From Sphingobacterium litopenaei (lineage in GTDB: Bacteria > Bacteroidota > Bacteroidia > Sphingobacteriales > Sphingobacteriaceae): DNA of 64,000 nucleotides. Numbering within the stretch: the stretch's first letter is position 1; each line of letters opens with the position of its first letter. Shown here piece by piece: positions 55,597 through 63,892 of the stretch. The notes below the pieces were generated by a model. The model made no database searches, was not told where the DNA came from, and saw only the letters and a list, made by a program, of their open reading frames with translations. The position numbers and the translations under genes are program-made. The DNA is taken from assembly GCF_014692495.1 (NCBI RefSeq), contig NZ_JACOIJ010000005.1:97713-161712 (forward strand), given 5' to 3'.

Positions 55597-57186
55597 TTAA
55601 TACAATATTGTAAACTTGAAATCCAATGGATTGAAATGCTTAATCAATTCTTTGATTAAATCATCGCCATATTTAACATACAGCGTCGCGAAATTTTCTG
55701 AACGCTCTTGTAATCCACCATTTGGAAACAATTTGTCTTTAACTCGTTCTATTTGAATAAGCGCTTCCTCATGGTTGCGCTTATCTGCTTTCAACAATTT
55801 TTTTTCAAGATTATTAATAGCCTTCTTCAGCCTTGCTTTCACAGCTTCAGTACTCGGCGCCAGACTCGCATCGATTTTATGGGCACGCAATTTAATTTTA
55901 CCAAAGATGGCATTAAACTCCATCCATTCATCACGTAGATTTAATCGATGTGTAGTATGTCTGCGTACATATTCATTCTGCAAAGCAGTAGTGGATTTGA
56001 AAATAGATTTAAACGTTAGGTCAAGTCGATAAATCTTACTTGCCACAGCATCGTCCGTAATCATCGCTGAATTACGCGGTACCAAAATAGGATAAGGCAC
56101 TCCATATTGATCAAAATTAGCTTTAAACTGTAACCAATATACAATCTCCGCTCCCCCACCTATGTATGCCAGATTCGGAAGAATAACCTCCTGATACAAT
56201 GGTCTCATGACTACATTCGGGCTAAATCTTTCTGGATTATTGGCTATTTCCTGTTTTATTTCCTCTTCTGAAAAATAAATTTCTCGATGCAAGACTTCGA
56301 AGCGTCCATCTTCGTTTTTGACGATACGCTCTCTAAATTCATCCGTTAAATAGAAAAAATTACATTCTCGGGCATGAACCTGCGTTGAAAAATCCTTTTC
56401 TTCTAATTCTTTTGTTGTTTTTGAAATCGCTTGGAAACTTTTCTCTTCAAGAATGTCTTCTTGAATAATTGGTGCAAAAACTTCTTTCAACTCTTTAAGA
56501 TCCGCATCGACGATAACTAATCCATATTCTTTGAACAAAGCATTCGCTAACACACGTGTTGCATCTGCTAAATTACGACCTCGCAAATATGCTTCCTCTA
56601 CAATATTCGCCAACTTAGTCGAGTTGTCGGACAAGCCCAGCATGCCAATATACTGACGGACAACCGCATCCATAGAACTGGTATCCATCTTACCTGTCCC
56701 CGAAATACCTGGCACATCCCATATTATTTTTTTGCCGTAAACAAGTGTATTGTTTATTTCAGCAAAATCATGATCTTCAGAAGCCATCCAATATACAGGC
56801 ACAAATTCTTTGTCTGGATATTTGCCTTTTAAATCTTTTGCTAATCGAATAGCACAAGCTATTTTGAAAATAAAATAGAGCGGACCAGTGAAAATATTCA
56901 ACTGATGCCCAGTCGTAATCGTGAAAGCATTGGATTGAGCTAATAAATCAATGTTTTTCGCCACTTCTGGAGCATCCTGCAATAAATCCCCATATTGAGA
57001 CTTGAGCGATGAAACCAACACATCTCGATGAGCAAAATCGGCTTTTAATGCTATTTGCTTTTCAAAGCCTTCGTAGTTCGGATTATTGCCATAATAAGGT
57101 TTTAATCCTTCATCTCCAGCAAGATAAGCTAGTAATGTCTTAGAGAAACTATTTGTATCCTTATACTCAATGTAAGTTGCTTTCAT
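55597..57186 (-). CDS. bshC: Bacillithiol biosynthesis cysteine-adding enzyme
   Basis: This 529-residue BshC adds cysteine to glucosaminyl-malate in the last step of bacillithiol synthesis. Seen are the N-terminal ATTGHQLNIFTGPLYF-like segment (TITTGHQLNIFTGPLYF), YWMASEDHDFAEIN, the Rossmann-like core, a long coiled coil near 440-500 and HFNPLDFKF at the C-terminus. bshA and bshB are not adjacent; the large PIG-L protein at 21 kb is secreted and is not BshB. The length is as expected. Bacteroidetes commonly use bacillithiol. Confidence 0.94.
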   Translation of the reverse strand: MKATYIEYKDTNSFSKTLLAYLAGDEGLKPYYGNNPNYEGFEKQIALKADFAHRDVLVSSLKSQYGDLLQDAPEVAKNIDLLAQSNAFTITTGHQLNIFTGPLYFIFKIACAIRLAKDLKGKYPDKEFVPVYWMASEDHDFAEINNTLVYGKKIIWDVPGISGTGKMDTSSMDAVVRQYIGMLGLSDNSTKLANIVEEAYLRGRNLADATRVLANALFKEYGLVIVDADLKELKEVFAPIIQEDILEEKSFQAISKTTKELEEKDFSTQVHARECNFFYLTDEFRERIVKNEDGRFEVLHREIYFSEEEIKQEIANNPERFSPNVVMRPLYQEVILPNLAYIGGGAEIVYWLQFKANFDQYGVPYPILVPRNSAMITDDAVASKIYRLDLTFKSIFKSTTALQNEYVRRHTTHRLNLRDEWMEFNAIFGKIKLRAHKIDASLAPSTEAVKARLKKAINNLEKKLLKADKRNHEEALIQIERVKDKLFPNGGLQERSENFATLYVKYGDDLIKELIKHFNPLDFKFTILY

Positions 57187-57207
57187 CCAACAGAATTATT
57201 TTCACCA

Positions 57208-57215
57208 CAAATGTA
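57208..57215 (-). promoter_or_regulatory. -7 box of bshC
   Basis: TACATTTG on the minus strand, 21 bases before the ATG at 57186. Confidence 0.5.
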
Positions 57216-57296
57216 TAGTAATTGGGTATACAATTTACAGAAAAATGCAAAAAGCACTATGACGTAATAGAATTATAGCGAAGATTTGACAAAAGA

Positions 57297-57323
57297 AATC
57301 CCGAAAGCGATACCTTCGGGATT
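57297..57323. terminator. Terminator after the unknown gene at 57347
   Basis: AATCCCGAA (57297-57305) pairs with TTCGGGATT (57315-57323) across a nine-base loop. Confidence 0.75.
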
Positions 57324-57346
57324 GTTATTTATATGAAGAAAAACAG

Positions 57347-58660
57347 TTATACTGTTTTCACGTATTTCTCGTCGTAATTTTCAATATCAATAATATACTG
57401 ATTCTGAATTAAGAAATCATATAAAGGTTTTGCTTCTTCCGAAACTTTTAGATTTTTAGTGGTGATAATTTCGTTTGCTTTCTTGTCCAGATATGGATAA
57501 GCATACAATTTAACATTTTTACTAAACATCCCTGAAATATATGACAACAATTCATTTGTATAGTTTTCTTTGCTGTAATTGTCCGAATTGAAGATATTAC
57601 GCAAGTTCGAAACGTTTGTTGCAATACCAACATTGTTTGGCTTGAAAGTTTTGAAAAATTCCGCTAAGTGATTGTTACGTCTAAAGTTGGATACCAATAT
57701 ATTATTTCCTGTAGCACATAATTCTTCGGCACGATCCGCAAAATACTTTAAATCATCAATTGTTAAATCAGATTCTTCATCCAATACATTACCCATCAAT
57801 ACCTCAATCAGGACGACGGTGTTTTGAGGTTTTGCATTAGTATTTTTCTTGAATTGTTCCACCGCTTGGTTAAACAAGTCAAAGTTTGGCAACGATTTTT
57901 GGCGATATTTAGTACGCAATACTACGATATCTTTTCGGTACAAGAAGTCTTTGATTTGAGCAGCTTTACCATCTGGTTTGAAAATCGCCGCATTAGAGAA
58001 GCCTTTTGCAATAAGGTATAAATTCACCAGTCGCTCATTTACATTCTCAAAAACAGGACCTTCTAGCTTTATCAAATCAATTTCTACCGCTCCTACAGAT
58101 AAATTGTCCACCAAAGATTCAATCATCACCTGTGGATCATTCGCATAATAATAAGCCGCAAATACCAGATTAACACCTAATATACCTAAAACTTTGGACT
58201 GCAGTCTATTGTCCGAATCCAACAAACGAACGTGCATAATGATGTCATTAGTAGGACCATCAACCTCCGATTGAAAACGAATACCTAACCAGCCGTGTGG
58301 ATCATTTGTTTTGGTAAAATTTAGGGTAGTTACAGTATCTGCGAAGGCAAAGAATCTTTTATTATCGTATTTTTCAGTGTGTAGTCTTTCTGTCAGGAGG
58401 GTAAATTCGTGCGCTAACATTTTGCGTAACCTTGTCCTACTCACATATCTTCCCGACTCTTCCGCGCCATATATTGCGTCCGAAAATGCCATATCGTAAG
58501 CTGACATCGTCTTTGCAATAGTTCCTGAAGCAGCTCCCGCTTCAAAGAAATTACGCGCTACTTCCTGTCCAGCTCCAATCTCCGCAAATGTCCCATAGAT
58601 AGCTGGATCGAGGTTAATTTTCAAAGCCTTGCGCTTTGTTTCGAATATCTCTCTTGCCAT
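57347..58660 (-). CDS. Conserved protein of unknown function, Bacteroidetes-wide
   Basis: This 437-residue cytosolic protein (MAREIFETKRKALKINLDPAIYG) contains GTFAEIGAGQEVARNFFEAGAASGTIAKTMSAYDM-like sequence in the first 60 residues (GTFAEIGAGQEVARNFF, then SGTIAKTMSAYDMAFSD), which is highly conserved as I remember from other Bacteroidetes. No signal peptide, no membrane helix. From memory, databases label members inconsistently (as TonB-dependent receptor or nicotinate-nucleotide adenylyltransferase), neither of which fits what is visible here. A -7 box lies four bases from the ATG. Monocistronic. Confidence 0.8.
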   Translation of the reverse strand: MAREIFETKRKALKINLDPAIYGTFAEIGAGQEVARNFFEAGAASGTIAKTMSAYDMAFSDAIYGAEESGRYVSRTRLRKMLAHEFTLLTERLHTEKYDNKRFFAFADTVTTLNFTKTNDPHGWLGIRFQSEVDGPTNDIIMHVRLLDSDNRLQSKVLGILGVNLVFAAYYYANDPQVMIESLVDNLSVGAVEIDLIKLEGPVFENVNERLVNLYLIAKGFSNAAIFKPDGKAAQIKDFLYRKDIVVLRTKYRQKSLPNFDLFNQAVEQFKKNTNAKPQNTVVLIEVLMGNVLDEESDLTIDDLKYFADRAEELCATGNNILVSNFRRNNHLAEFFKTFKPNNVGIATNVSNLRNIFNSDNYSKENYTNELLSYISGMFSKNVKLYAYPYLDKKANEIITTKNLKVSEEAKPLYDFLIQNQYIIDIENYDEKYVKTV

Positions 58661-58664
58661 GCTG

Positions 58665-58672
58665 CAAAGATA
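58665..58672 (-). promoter_or_regulatory. -7 box of the unknown gene at 57347-58660
   Basis: TATCTTTG on the minus strand, followed by CAGC and the ATG at 58660; a leaderless mRNA is predicted. Confidence 0.6.
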
Positions 58673-58713
58673 AAAAAATGAGTTTAATTAATTAGATAAA
58701 CAATCTTTATAAC

Positions 58714-58748
58714 AAAAATGGGCTTACTTTATAGTAAACCCATTTTTT
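58714..58748. terminator. Terminator overlapping the Nudix stop codon
   Basis: ATGGG plus TTAC (about 58719-58727) pairs with GTAA plus CCCAT (about 58734-58743), flanked by A5 and T7. The hairpin includes the stop codon of the Nudix gene. Confidence 0.75.
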
Positions 58749-59271
58749 TGAAGGTATAAAATAATGCCGCACTATGTAAAGCTTGCCCAATTTTGTTATC
58801 AAACAAAAATTGCCTAGCCTTCTCAATCGACATTTCTACCACCTCTATGTCTTCAGAATTGTCTAGCTCCTGCTCTTGAATCTTTTTACCACCTGTAAGT
58901 AAATACGTGTAGGTCAAATTGCCACTTGTGGCAGGATTAGCATACAATTCACAAATATATTCTATAGTATCAAAAGCATATCCCGTTTCTTCTAGAAGCT
59001 CTCTGCGTGCTGCAGCCTCTAGTTCTTCTCCTTCCTCCACTACTCCTGCAGGAAGTTCGACCATGATTTCGTCTGCTCCATGACGATACTGACGGACAAA
59101 AAGAACCTTTTGGTCTTCGGTAATAGCCACCATGTTCACCCATCTCGGGTATTCTAAAACATAATATTCATCTTTTATATTTCCATTAGGCAACTCCAGT
59201 TTATCGACACGTAAAGTTGCCCAAGGTCGTTGAATAATGTATTTAGATTCTAAAAGTTTCCACTTTTGCAT
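58729..59271 (-). CDS. Nudix hydrolase, ADP-ribose pyrophosphatase-like
   Basis: This 180-residue enzyme has a complete Nudix box GX5EX7REUXEEXGU from Gly76 to Tyr98 (GVVEEGEELEAAARRELLEE). The residues ELPAG upstream and the length fit the ADP-ribose/sugar-nucleotide pyrophosphatase subgroup (NudF-like). It hydrolyses a nucleoside diphosphate linked to another moiety. It starts one base after the phosphohexomutase gene ends, so the two are coupled. Confidence 0.9.
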   Translation of the reverse strand: MQKWKLLESKYIIQRPWATLRVDKLELPNGNIKDEYYVLEYPRWVNMVAITEDQKVLFVRQYRHGADEIMVELPAGVVEEGEELEAAARRELLEETGYAFDTIEYICELYANPATSGNLTYTYLLTGGKKIQEQELDNSEDIEVVEMSIEKARQFLFDNKIGQALHSAALFYTFKKMGLL

Positions 59272-59272
59272 A

Positions 59273-61012
59273 TTATCCTTTTACAATATCAGCCATAATA
59301 TTTTCTACTTTCTGCTCCAACTTGGCAGAGATAGTTTCATAATTAGAAGCATCAACTAAAGCTTCTCTCACCGAACAGTAGAATTTTATTTTTGGCTCAG
59401 TACCAGAGGGTCTTGCCGAAATGACGTCACCATCAACTGTAATGAATTGTAATACATCTGATTTTGGTAAATCAATTTCAGACGTTTCGCCTGAAACGAT
59501 ATTTGTCGCTACACGATTCTCGTAATCGCGAATTTCTTTTACTTCTACCCCACCTAAAGTTTTTGGAGCATTAGCGCGCAAATCAATCATCATTTGTTTA
59601 ATTTCGTCCGCACCAGCTTTACCTTTTTTCGTTAAGGAAATTAATTTCTCTTTGTAAAATCCATGTTTTACATAAAGCTCCTGCAATACTTCGAAAAGTG
59701 ATTTGCCTTGACATTTGAAATAAGCTGTCATCTCCGCAATAAATGCACATGAATTTACCGCATCTTTGTCTCGAACTAAATCACCAACCAAATATCCGTA
59801 ACTCTCTTCACCTCCAACTAAATAGTTCTCTTTTCCTAATAACTTTGTGATTACTTCACCAATAAATTTAAATCCAGTAAGCGTTTCATAAGATTTCACA
59901 CCATATTCTGCTCCGATATCTGATATCAAATTCGTCGTAACGATTGTTTTAACGATGTAGTCATTGTCTTTCAATTCGGCTTTATCTTTTTTAGAGGAAA
60001 GCACATAGTATGTTAACAAGCTTCCGATTTGGTTACCATTAATCAACTCATAGTCCCCTTTTGGATTTCGGATAGCCACACCTACACGGTCAGCATCTGG
60101 ATCGGTCGCCATGATAACATCTGCTCCTAGCTCTTGACCACGCTTCTTAGCGATAGACATCGCATCTTCTTCTTCTGGGTTTGGATACACTACTGTTGGG
60201 AAATTTCCATCAGGTTTTGATTGTTCTTCCACCACAGTAACATTGGTGAAACCCCAAGCTTCTAAAATTTTAGGGACTACTGTGATTCCTGTACCATGAA
60301 TCGGAGAATACACAATTTTTAAATCTTTTTGTGCTTCTACCGCTTCTGGGTGAATACTTAATCTCTTATTTGCCTGTACATAGATGTCGTCAAACTCTTC
60401 ACCTACTACAGTAATATTTGCGTCAACTCTTTCGAATTTTATTTCCGAAACAGATTGAATAGCATTTACTTCTGTAATCACATTTTTGTCATGTGGCGCT
60501 ACAAGTTGACCTCCATCATTCCAATATGCTTTGTAACCATTGTACTCTTTTGGATTATGAGATGCAGTCAACATTACACCACCTTGGCAATTGAAATGTC
60601 GTACTGCAAAAGATAACATTGGTGTAGGACGCAATTGCTCAAACAAAAACACATGAATATCATTAGCTGAAAATACATCTGCTACAAGATGACCAAAAGA
60701 CTGAGAGTTGTTACGGCTATCATACGACACAGCAACTTTGATCTGTTGATCTGGGAATTGCTTTTTCAAATAGTTTGCTAACCCTTGTGTCGCTTTACCA
60801 ATTGTATATTTGTTCATTCGGTTCGAGCCCACACCCATAATGCCGCGTAAACCACCTGTTCCGAATTCTAATTCTTTATAGAAAGAATCTAATAATTCTG
60901 TTTCTTCATTGTTATCAATCAGTTGCTGAACTTTTGCAACTGTTTCTGAATCGTATTCAGCTGTTAACCATTGGTCTATACGAGATTTGGTTTCTTGGTC
61001 TAGAGTGCTCAT
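59273..61012 (-). CDS. Phosphoglucomutase/phosphomannomutase family
   Basis: This 579-residue alpha-D-phosphohexomutase has all four signatures: the phosphoserine loop TASHNPKEYNGYK (Ser near 149), the metal-binding DPDADRVGVAI, the sugar-specificity loop GGEESYGYLVG and the phosphate-binding RPSGTEPKIKFY. This length is that of the PGM2/PMM2-type 'phospho-sugar mutase' group. It interconverts hexose 1- and 6-phosphates for glycogen or sugar nucleotide metabolism. The Nudix gene follows. Confidence 0.94.
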   Translation of the reverse strand: MSTLDQETKSRIDQWLTAEYDSETVAKVQQLIDNNEETELLDSFYKELEFGTGGLRGIMGVGSNRMNKYTIGKATQGLANYLKKQFPDQQIKVAVSYDSRNNSQSFGHLVADVFSANDIHVFLFEQLRPTPMLSFAVRHFNCQGGVMLTASHNPKEYNGYKAYWNDGGQLVAPHDKNVITEVNAIQSVSEIKFERVDANITVVGEEFDDIYVQANKRLSIHPEAVEAQKDLKIVYSPIHGTGITVVPKILEAWGFTNVTVVEEQSKPDGNFPTVVYPNPEEEDAMSIAKKRGQELGADVIMATDPDADRVGVAIRNPKGDYELINGNQIGSLLTYYVLSSKKDKAELKDNDYIVKTIVTTNLISDIGAEYGVKSYETLTGFKFIGEVITKLLGKENYLVGGEESYGYLVGDLVRDKDAVNSCAFIAEMTAYFKCQGKSLFEVLQELYVKHGFYKEKLISLTKKGKAGADEIKQMMIDLRANAPKTLGGVEVKEIRDYENRVATNIVSGETSEIDLPKSDVLQFITVDGDVISARPSGTEPKIKFYCSVREALVDASNYETISAKLEQKVENIMADIVKG

Positions 61013-61102
61013 ATATAATTTTCTATGTACTTTAATTAATTAACAATTTATTAAAAATATCTGATAATGTGAATGTTGATTTAGAAAAAATTTACCAATA
61101 TT

Positions 61103-61741
61103 TTAAGCGTCACATCCTGCATATGCTCTATCAAGAGTCGTTACATACCATGCTCCTTTATACTTTCGAACATGAAAAATTAAAGGTTGATCAGCGGTCA
61201 CAATAACACGGTAACTTTCTTTTTCTGAAACTTCAATCCTAATTAAATCTTCTTCCGAAAATTTATCCTCATCAAACTCATCTTCGAATGCAGTTATATT
61301 TGACAATTGGTTGGGATGAGCGGTTGTATCACATATAAAACCCTCTTTATTCCATTTTTCTGTTCCACAGTCGTAAGAAGGAAGTTTTTCAAACGTTAGC
61401 GCAAATTCAGTATTCAAATCAGGATATGCAAAAACCTCTGGCACGGGATGAGCAAAATCCAGACTATCCATTTTTACAAAAGTGTCGGATGCCCCTGGAC
61501 GATAGATTATGTATATCCCCAATTCTGGATGAATCAACGCATTAGCCTTTGCGTTGTCTTTGCTTGCATACGCTCTTACGAAACGGGTGATAACTTCGGA
61601 CAACTGATTTTGTTCCTCAATAGTTACAGGCACTACCACTGTTACAGAATCTTTTGACACTATTTTTTCTGAATTTTTTCCTTGATTACAACTGACGGTT
61701 AAGGTTAGTAGAGCAAGAAGCCCTATCCATATATTTCGCAT
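61103..61741 (-). CDS. Lipoprotein of unknown function
   Basis: The ATG at 61741 gives 212 residues with a lipoprotein signal (LLTLTVSCNQG, Cys17); an upstream in-frame start would lie inside the SDR gene. The mature part is acidic (TAFEDEFDEDKFSEEDLIRIEV) and resembles a NTF2/cystatin-like region (VTRFVRAYASKDNAKANALIHPELG), followed by a WYVTTLD ending. No function is recognised. It lies two bases downstream of the SDR gene in the same operon. Confidence 0.75.
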   Translation of the reverse strand: MRNIWIGLLALLTLTVSCNQGKNSEKIVSKDSVTVVVPVTIEEQNQLSEVITRFVRAYASKDNAKANALIHPELGIYIIYRPGASDTFVKMDSLDFAHPVPEVFAYPDLNTEFALTFEKLPSYDCGTEKWNKEGFICDTTAHPNQLSNITAFEDEFDEDKFSEEDLIRIEVSEKESYRVIVTADQPLIFHVRKYKGAWYVTTLDRAYAGCDA

Positions 61742-61742
61742 A

Positions 61743-62612
61743 TTACTTATTATTTTCACGAATAGTTTTTTCAATGTAATCCCACATTTCTGCAGGAATT
61801 GCTTCCATTCCATTCATCTGACCAGCACCTTGAAGCCATTCACCACCATCAATAGTAATGACTTCGCCATTTATATATCCCGCAAAATCAGATACTAAAA
61901 ACGCTGCCAAATTAGCCAGTTCTTGATGCTCACCTACACGTTTCAAAGGAACTCTATTTTTGAAATCAAACTTAGCCGCCAAATCTCCTGGCAATAACCG
62001 ATCCCAGGCTCCTTTGGTAGGAAATGGTCCTGGAGCTATGGCATTACTTCGAATCCCATATTTTCCCCATTCAGCAGCTAAAGAACGTGTCATTGTCAAC
62101 ACACCTCCTTTTGCCACTGCCGAAGGTACAACATAACCTGAACCTGTAAAAGCATAAGTAGTAATTATATTCAAAATATTTGCCTTTTTATTACTTTCGA
62201 TCCATTTTTTACCAAAAGTAAGGGTACAATTAGCGGTTCCTTTTAGCACAATATCTATAATAGTAGAAAAAGCATTCGCTGATAATCTTTCGGTTGGAGA
62301 AATAAAATTCCCTGCTGCATTATTTACTAACACATCGACACCTCCAAAGGTATCGACTGATTCCTTATAAAGCTTTTCGACATCTTCAATATTTCGTACA
62401 TCACAACTTATTGCCAAGACAAAATTATTAGTCTTCTTTTCAATCTCCTTTGCCGTTTCTGACAATACATCTAATTTACGACTCGTGATCACCACATTGG
62501 CTCCCAATTCGGAAAAATAGGTAGCCATTGCCTTACCTAAGCCTGTACCGCCCCCCGTTACCACAATCGTTTTGCCTGATAACGCATCTTCGCGTAATGC
62601 TCCTTGTACCAT
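61743..62612 (-). CDS. SDR oxidoreductase, 2,4-dienoyl-CoA reductase-like
   Basis: This 289-residue short-chain dehydrogenase has the cofactor motif TGGGTGLGKAMA, NNAAGNF, and a C-terminal GGEWLQGAG. The usual YxxxK catalytic Tyr is replaced (GYVVPSAVAKGG; Ser in the Tyr place, Lys kept), which is typical of the mitochondrial DECR-type dienoyl-CoA reductases. It reduces dienoyl-CoA with NADPH in the degradation of unsaturated fatty acids. It follows an enoyl-CoA hydratase-family gene by two bases, supporting the assignment. Confidence 0.88.
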   Translation of the reverse strand: MVQGALREDALSGKTIVVTGGGTGLGKAMATYFSELGANVVITSRKLDVLSETAKEIEKKTNNFVLAISCDVRNIEDVEKLYKESVDTFGGVDVLVNNAAGNFISPTERLSANAFSTIIDIVLKGTANCTLTFGKKWIESNKKANILNIITTYAFTGSGYVVPSAVAKGGVLTMTRSLAAEWGKYGIRSNAIAPGPFPTKGAWDRLLPGDLAAKFDFKNRVPLKRVGEHQELANLAAFLVSDFAGYINGEVITIDGGEWLQGAGQMNGMEAIPAEMWDYIEKTIRENNK

Positions 62613-62614
62613 AG

Positions 62615-63382
62615 TTATGCTTTTTTCTGCGTTAAATTTTCAATAATTGTTTTCAAAATAGCTCGCGTACTCGGTCTCCACCATTGCTCTAACACTTGAC
62701 GAATTGTTTCTGTTTGATCTTTCTCAAATTCAGCTATTAAATGAGCTCTAAAATTAAGTTTAGAAGTACGCCAAGCATTCTTTTCAAATTGTGTCAACGA
62801 CTTAATTTTACGCATAGCTAAATTTTGAATGCGATTAAAAGCAACAACCTCATCCACAAGACCAATCTCTTTAGCTTCAGAAGGTTTGAAAAGTTTTCCT
62901 TCCAACAAACTTCTGTAAGCCGTCCCCTCTCCTAACCAAAAACTATACAATTTAAAAATACTTTCGGGTACTATAATCCCAACAGGTACTTCATTCAGTC
63001 CAATAATAAACTCCCCATCCGCCATCAATCTATAATCACAACAAATCGCCATTACACAGCCTCCCGCTGGACTATGTCCTGTAATAGCTGAAACAGAAGG
63101 CTTTGGAAAAGCTACTAATTTGTGTAATAAAGTAATAAAAGCTGTCCAAAAGTTTCGCATTTCAACTTCGTCGTACTGATAAAGCGTAATGAGATCGAGA
63201 CCCGAAGTGAAGAAATTCTCTTTACCACTTAGGATCAAGCCTTCAATCGCAGGGTCATCATTCGCTCGCTCTATGGCTTCGATAAGTTCCTGAATCATTT
63301 CAATATGCATAGCGTTCGATTTTCCACGATCCAACATAATGTGGAATATATGATCTTCTACTTGGGTTTTGATGAAATTCAT
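62615..63382 (-). CDS. Enoyl-CoA hydratase/isomerase family protein
   Basis: The ATG at 63382 (MNFIKTQVEDHIFHIMLDR) gives 255 residues. The crotonase fold shows the oxyanion-hole regions LSGKENFFTSGLDLITLY and GHSPAGGCVMAICCDYRLM, and the segment LNEVPVGIIVPESI. The usual catalytic Glu of hydratases in the second motif is not obvious, so an isomerase (Delta3,Delta2-enoyl-CoA isomerase-like) is as likely as a hydratase. Together with the dienoyl reductase downstream this is a unit for double-bond handling in beta-oxidation. Confidence 0.88.
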   Translation of the reverse strand: MNFIKTQVEDHIFHIMLDRGKSNAMHIEMIQELIEAIERANDDPAIEGLILSGKENFFTSGLDLITLYQYDEVEMRNFWTAFITLLHKLVAFPKPSVSAITGHSPAGGCVMAICCDYRLMADGEFIIGLNEVPVGIIVPESIFKLYSFWLGEGTAYRSLLEGKLFKPSEAKEIGLVDEVVAFNRIQNLAMRKIKSLTQFEKNAWRTSKLNFRAHLIAEFEKDQTETIRQVLEQWWRPSTRAILKTIIENLTQKKA

Positions 63383-63569
63383 AAGCTTATAATTTGAAAA
63401 CAAATTAAGGAAATTTCGCGACAATCTACTGTTGAAGATCCTTAATGTAATACCTATTTAAATCATATTAATTGATTAAAAATTTATCAAAATAATGGTA
63501 AAATTTTTAATCATTTTTAATTTATTGATCAAATTTTATATAATTTCCACAAATCTAACTTCTTGCCGT
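63383..63569. other. AT-rich gene-free stretch upstream of the enoyl-CoA hydratase-family gene
   Basis: Very AT-rich, with no gene seen. A minus-strand -7-like sequence TTAATTTG lies about 20 bases before the ATG at 63382. Confidence 0.35.
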
Positions 63570-63805
63570 ATGTCAATAAATAAATATAATGAATTGGAAG
63601 TCCTTACTCGTCTTAAGAATGGCGATGAAGAAGCTTTTGCTATTATTTATTCACGATATGCAGAAATCCTTTAGTTTTTTTAGAAAAATTCAACTTATCT
63701 ACCCCAGATGTGGAGGATTCCATTCAAACAACTTTTGTAAAACTATGGGAGAATAAGCAGAATACTATAAATGTTAGGAATAGAAAGTGGTATCCTAAAA
63801 TATAA
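63570..63805 (+). pseudogene. ECF sigma factor fragment, frameshifted and truncated
   Basis: ATG 63570 gives MSINKYNELEVLTRLKNGDEE, then AFAIIYSRYAEIL and TAG at about 63672. In another frame the following bases read FLEKFNLSTPDVEDSIQTTFVKLWENKQN, which is the region-2 signature of ECF sigma-70 factors (the VEDxxQxxFxxLW motif), ending at TAA 63803. The region-2 core is missing a few residues at the shift and all of region 4 (DNA binding) is absent. Such sigma factors often control SusC-type receptor loci through FecR anti-sigma factors. Confidence 0.85.
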
Positions 63806-63835
63806 TCTAGGAAAGAAAAAATAAATTCTCCAAAC

Positions 63836-63880
63836 GCAACAAAGCCTTATCACGATATGTGATAAGGCTTTGCTTTGTTG
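63836..63880. terminator. Hairpin downstream of the 5S rRNA
   Basis: AAAGCCTTATCAC (63841-63853) pairs with GTGATAAGGCTTT (63859-63871) across a five-base loop. It is suited to end the rRNA operon on the minus strand; the T-run after it is weak. Confidence 0.7.
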
Positions 63881-63892
63881 TTTAATAAAAGA

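Noticed and set aside
61743..62612. Missing YxxxK motif in the SDR read as an inactivating mutation
   Set aside because: The substitution around SAVAK is characteristic of the dienoyl-CoA reductase branch of the family, which uses a different catalytic arrangement.
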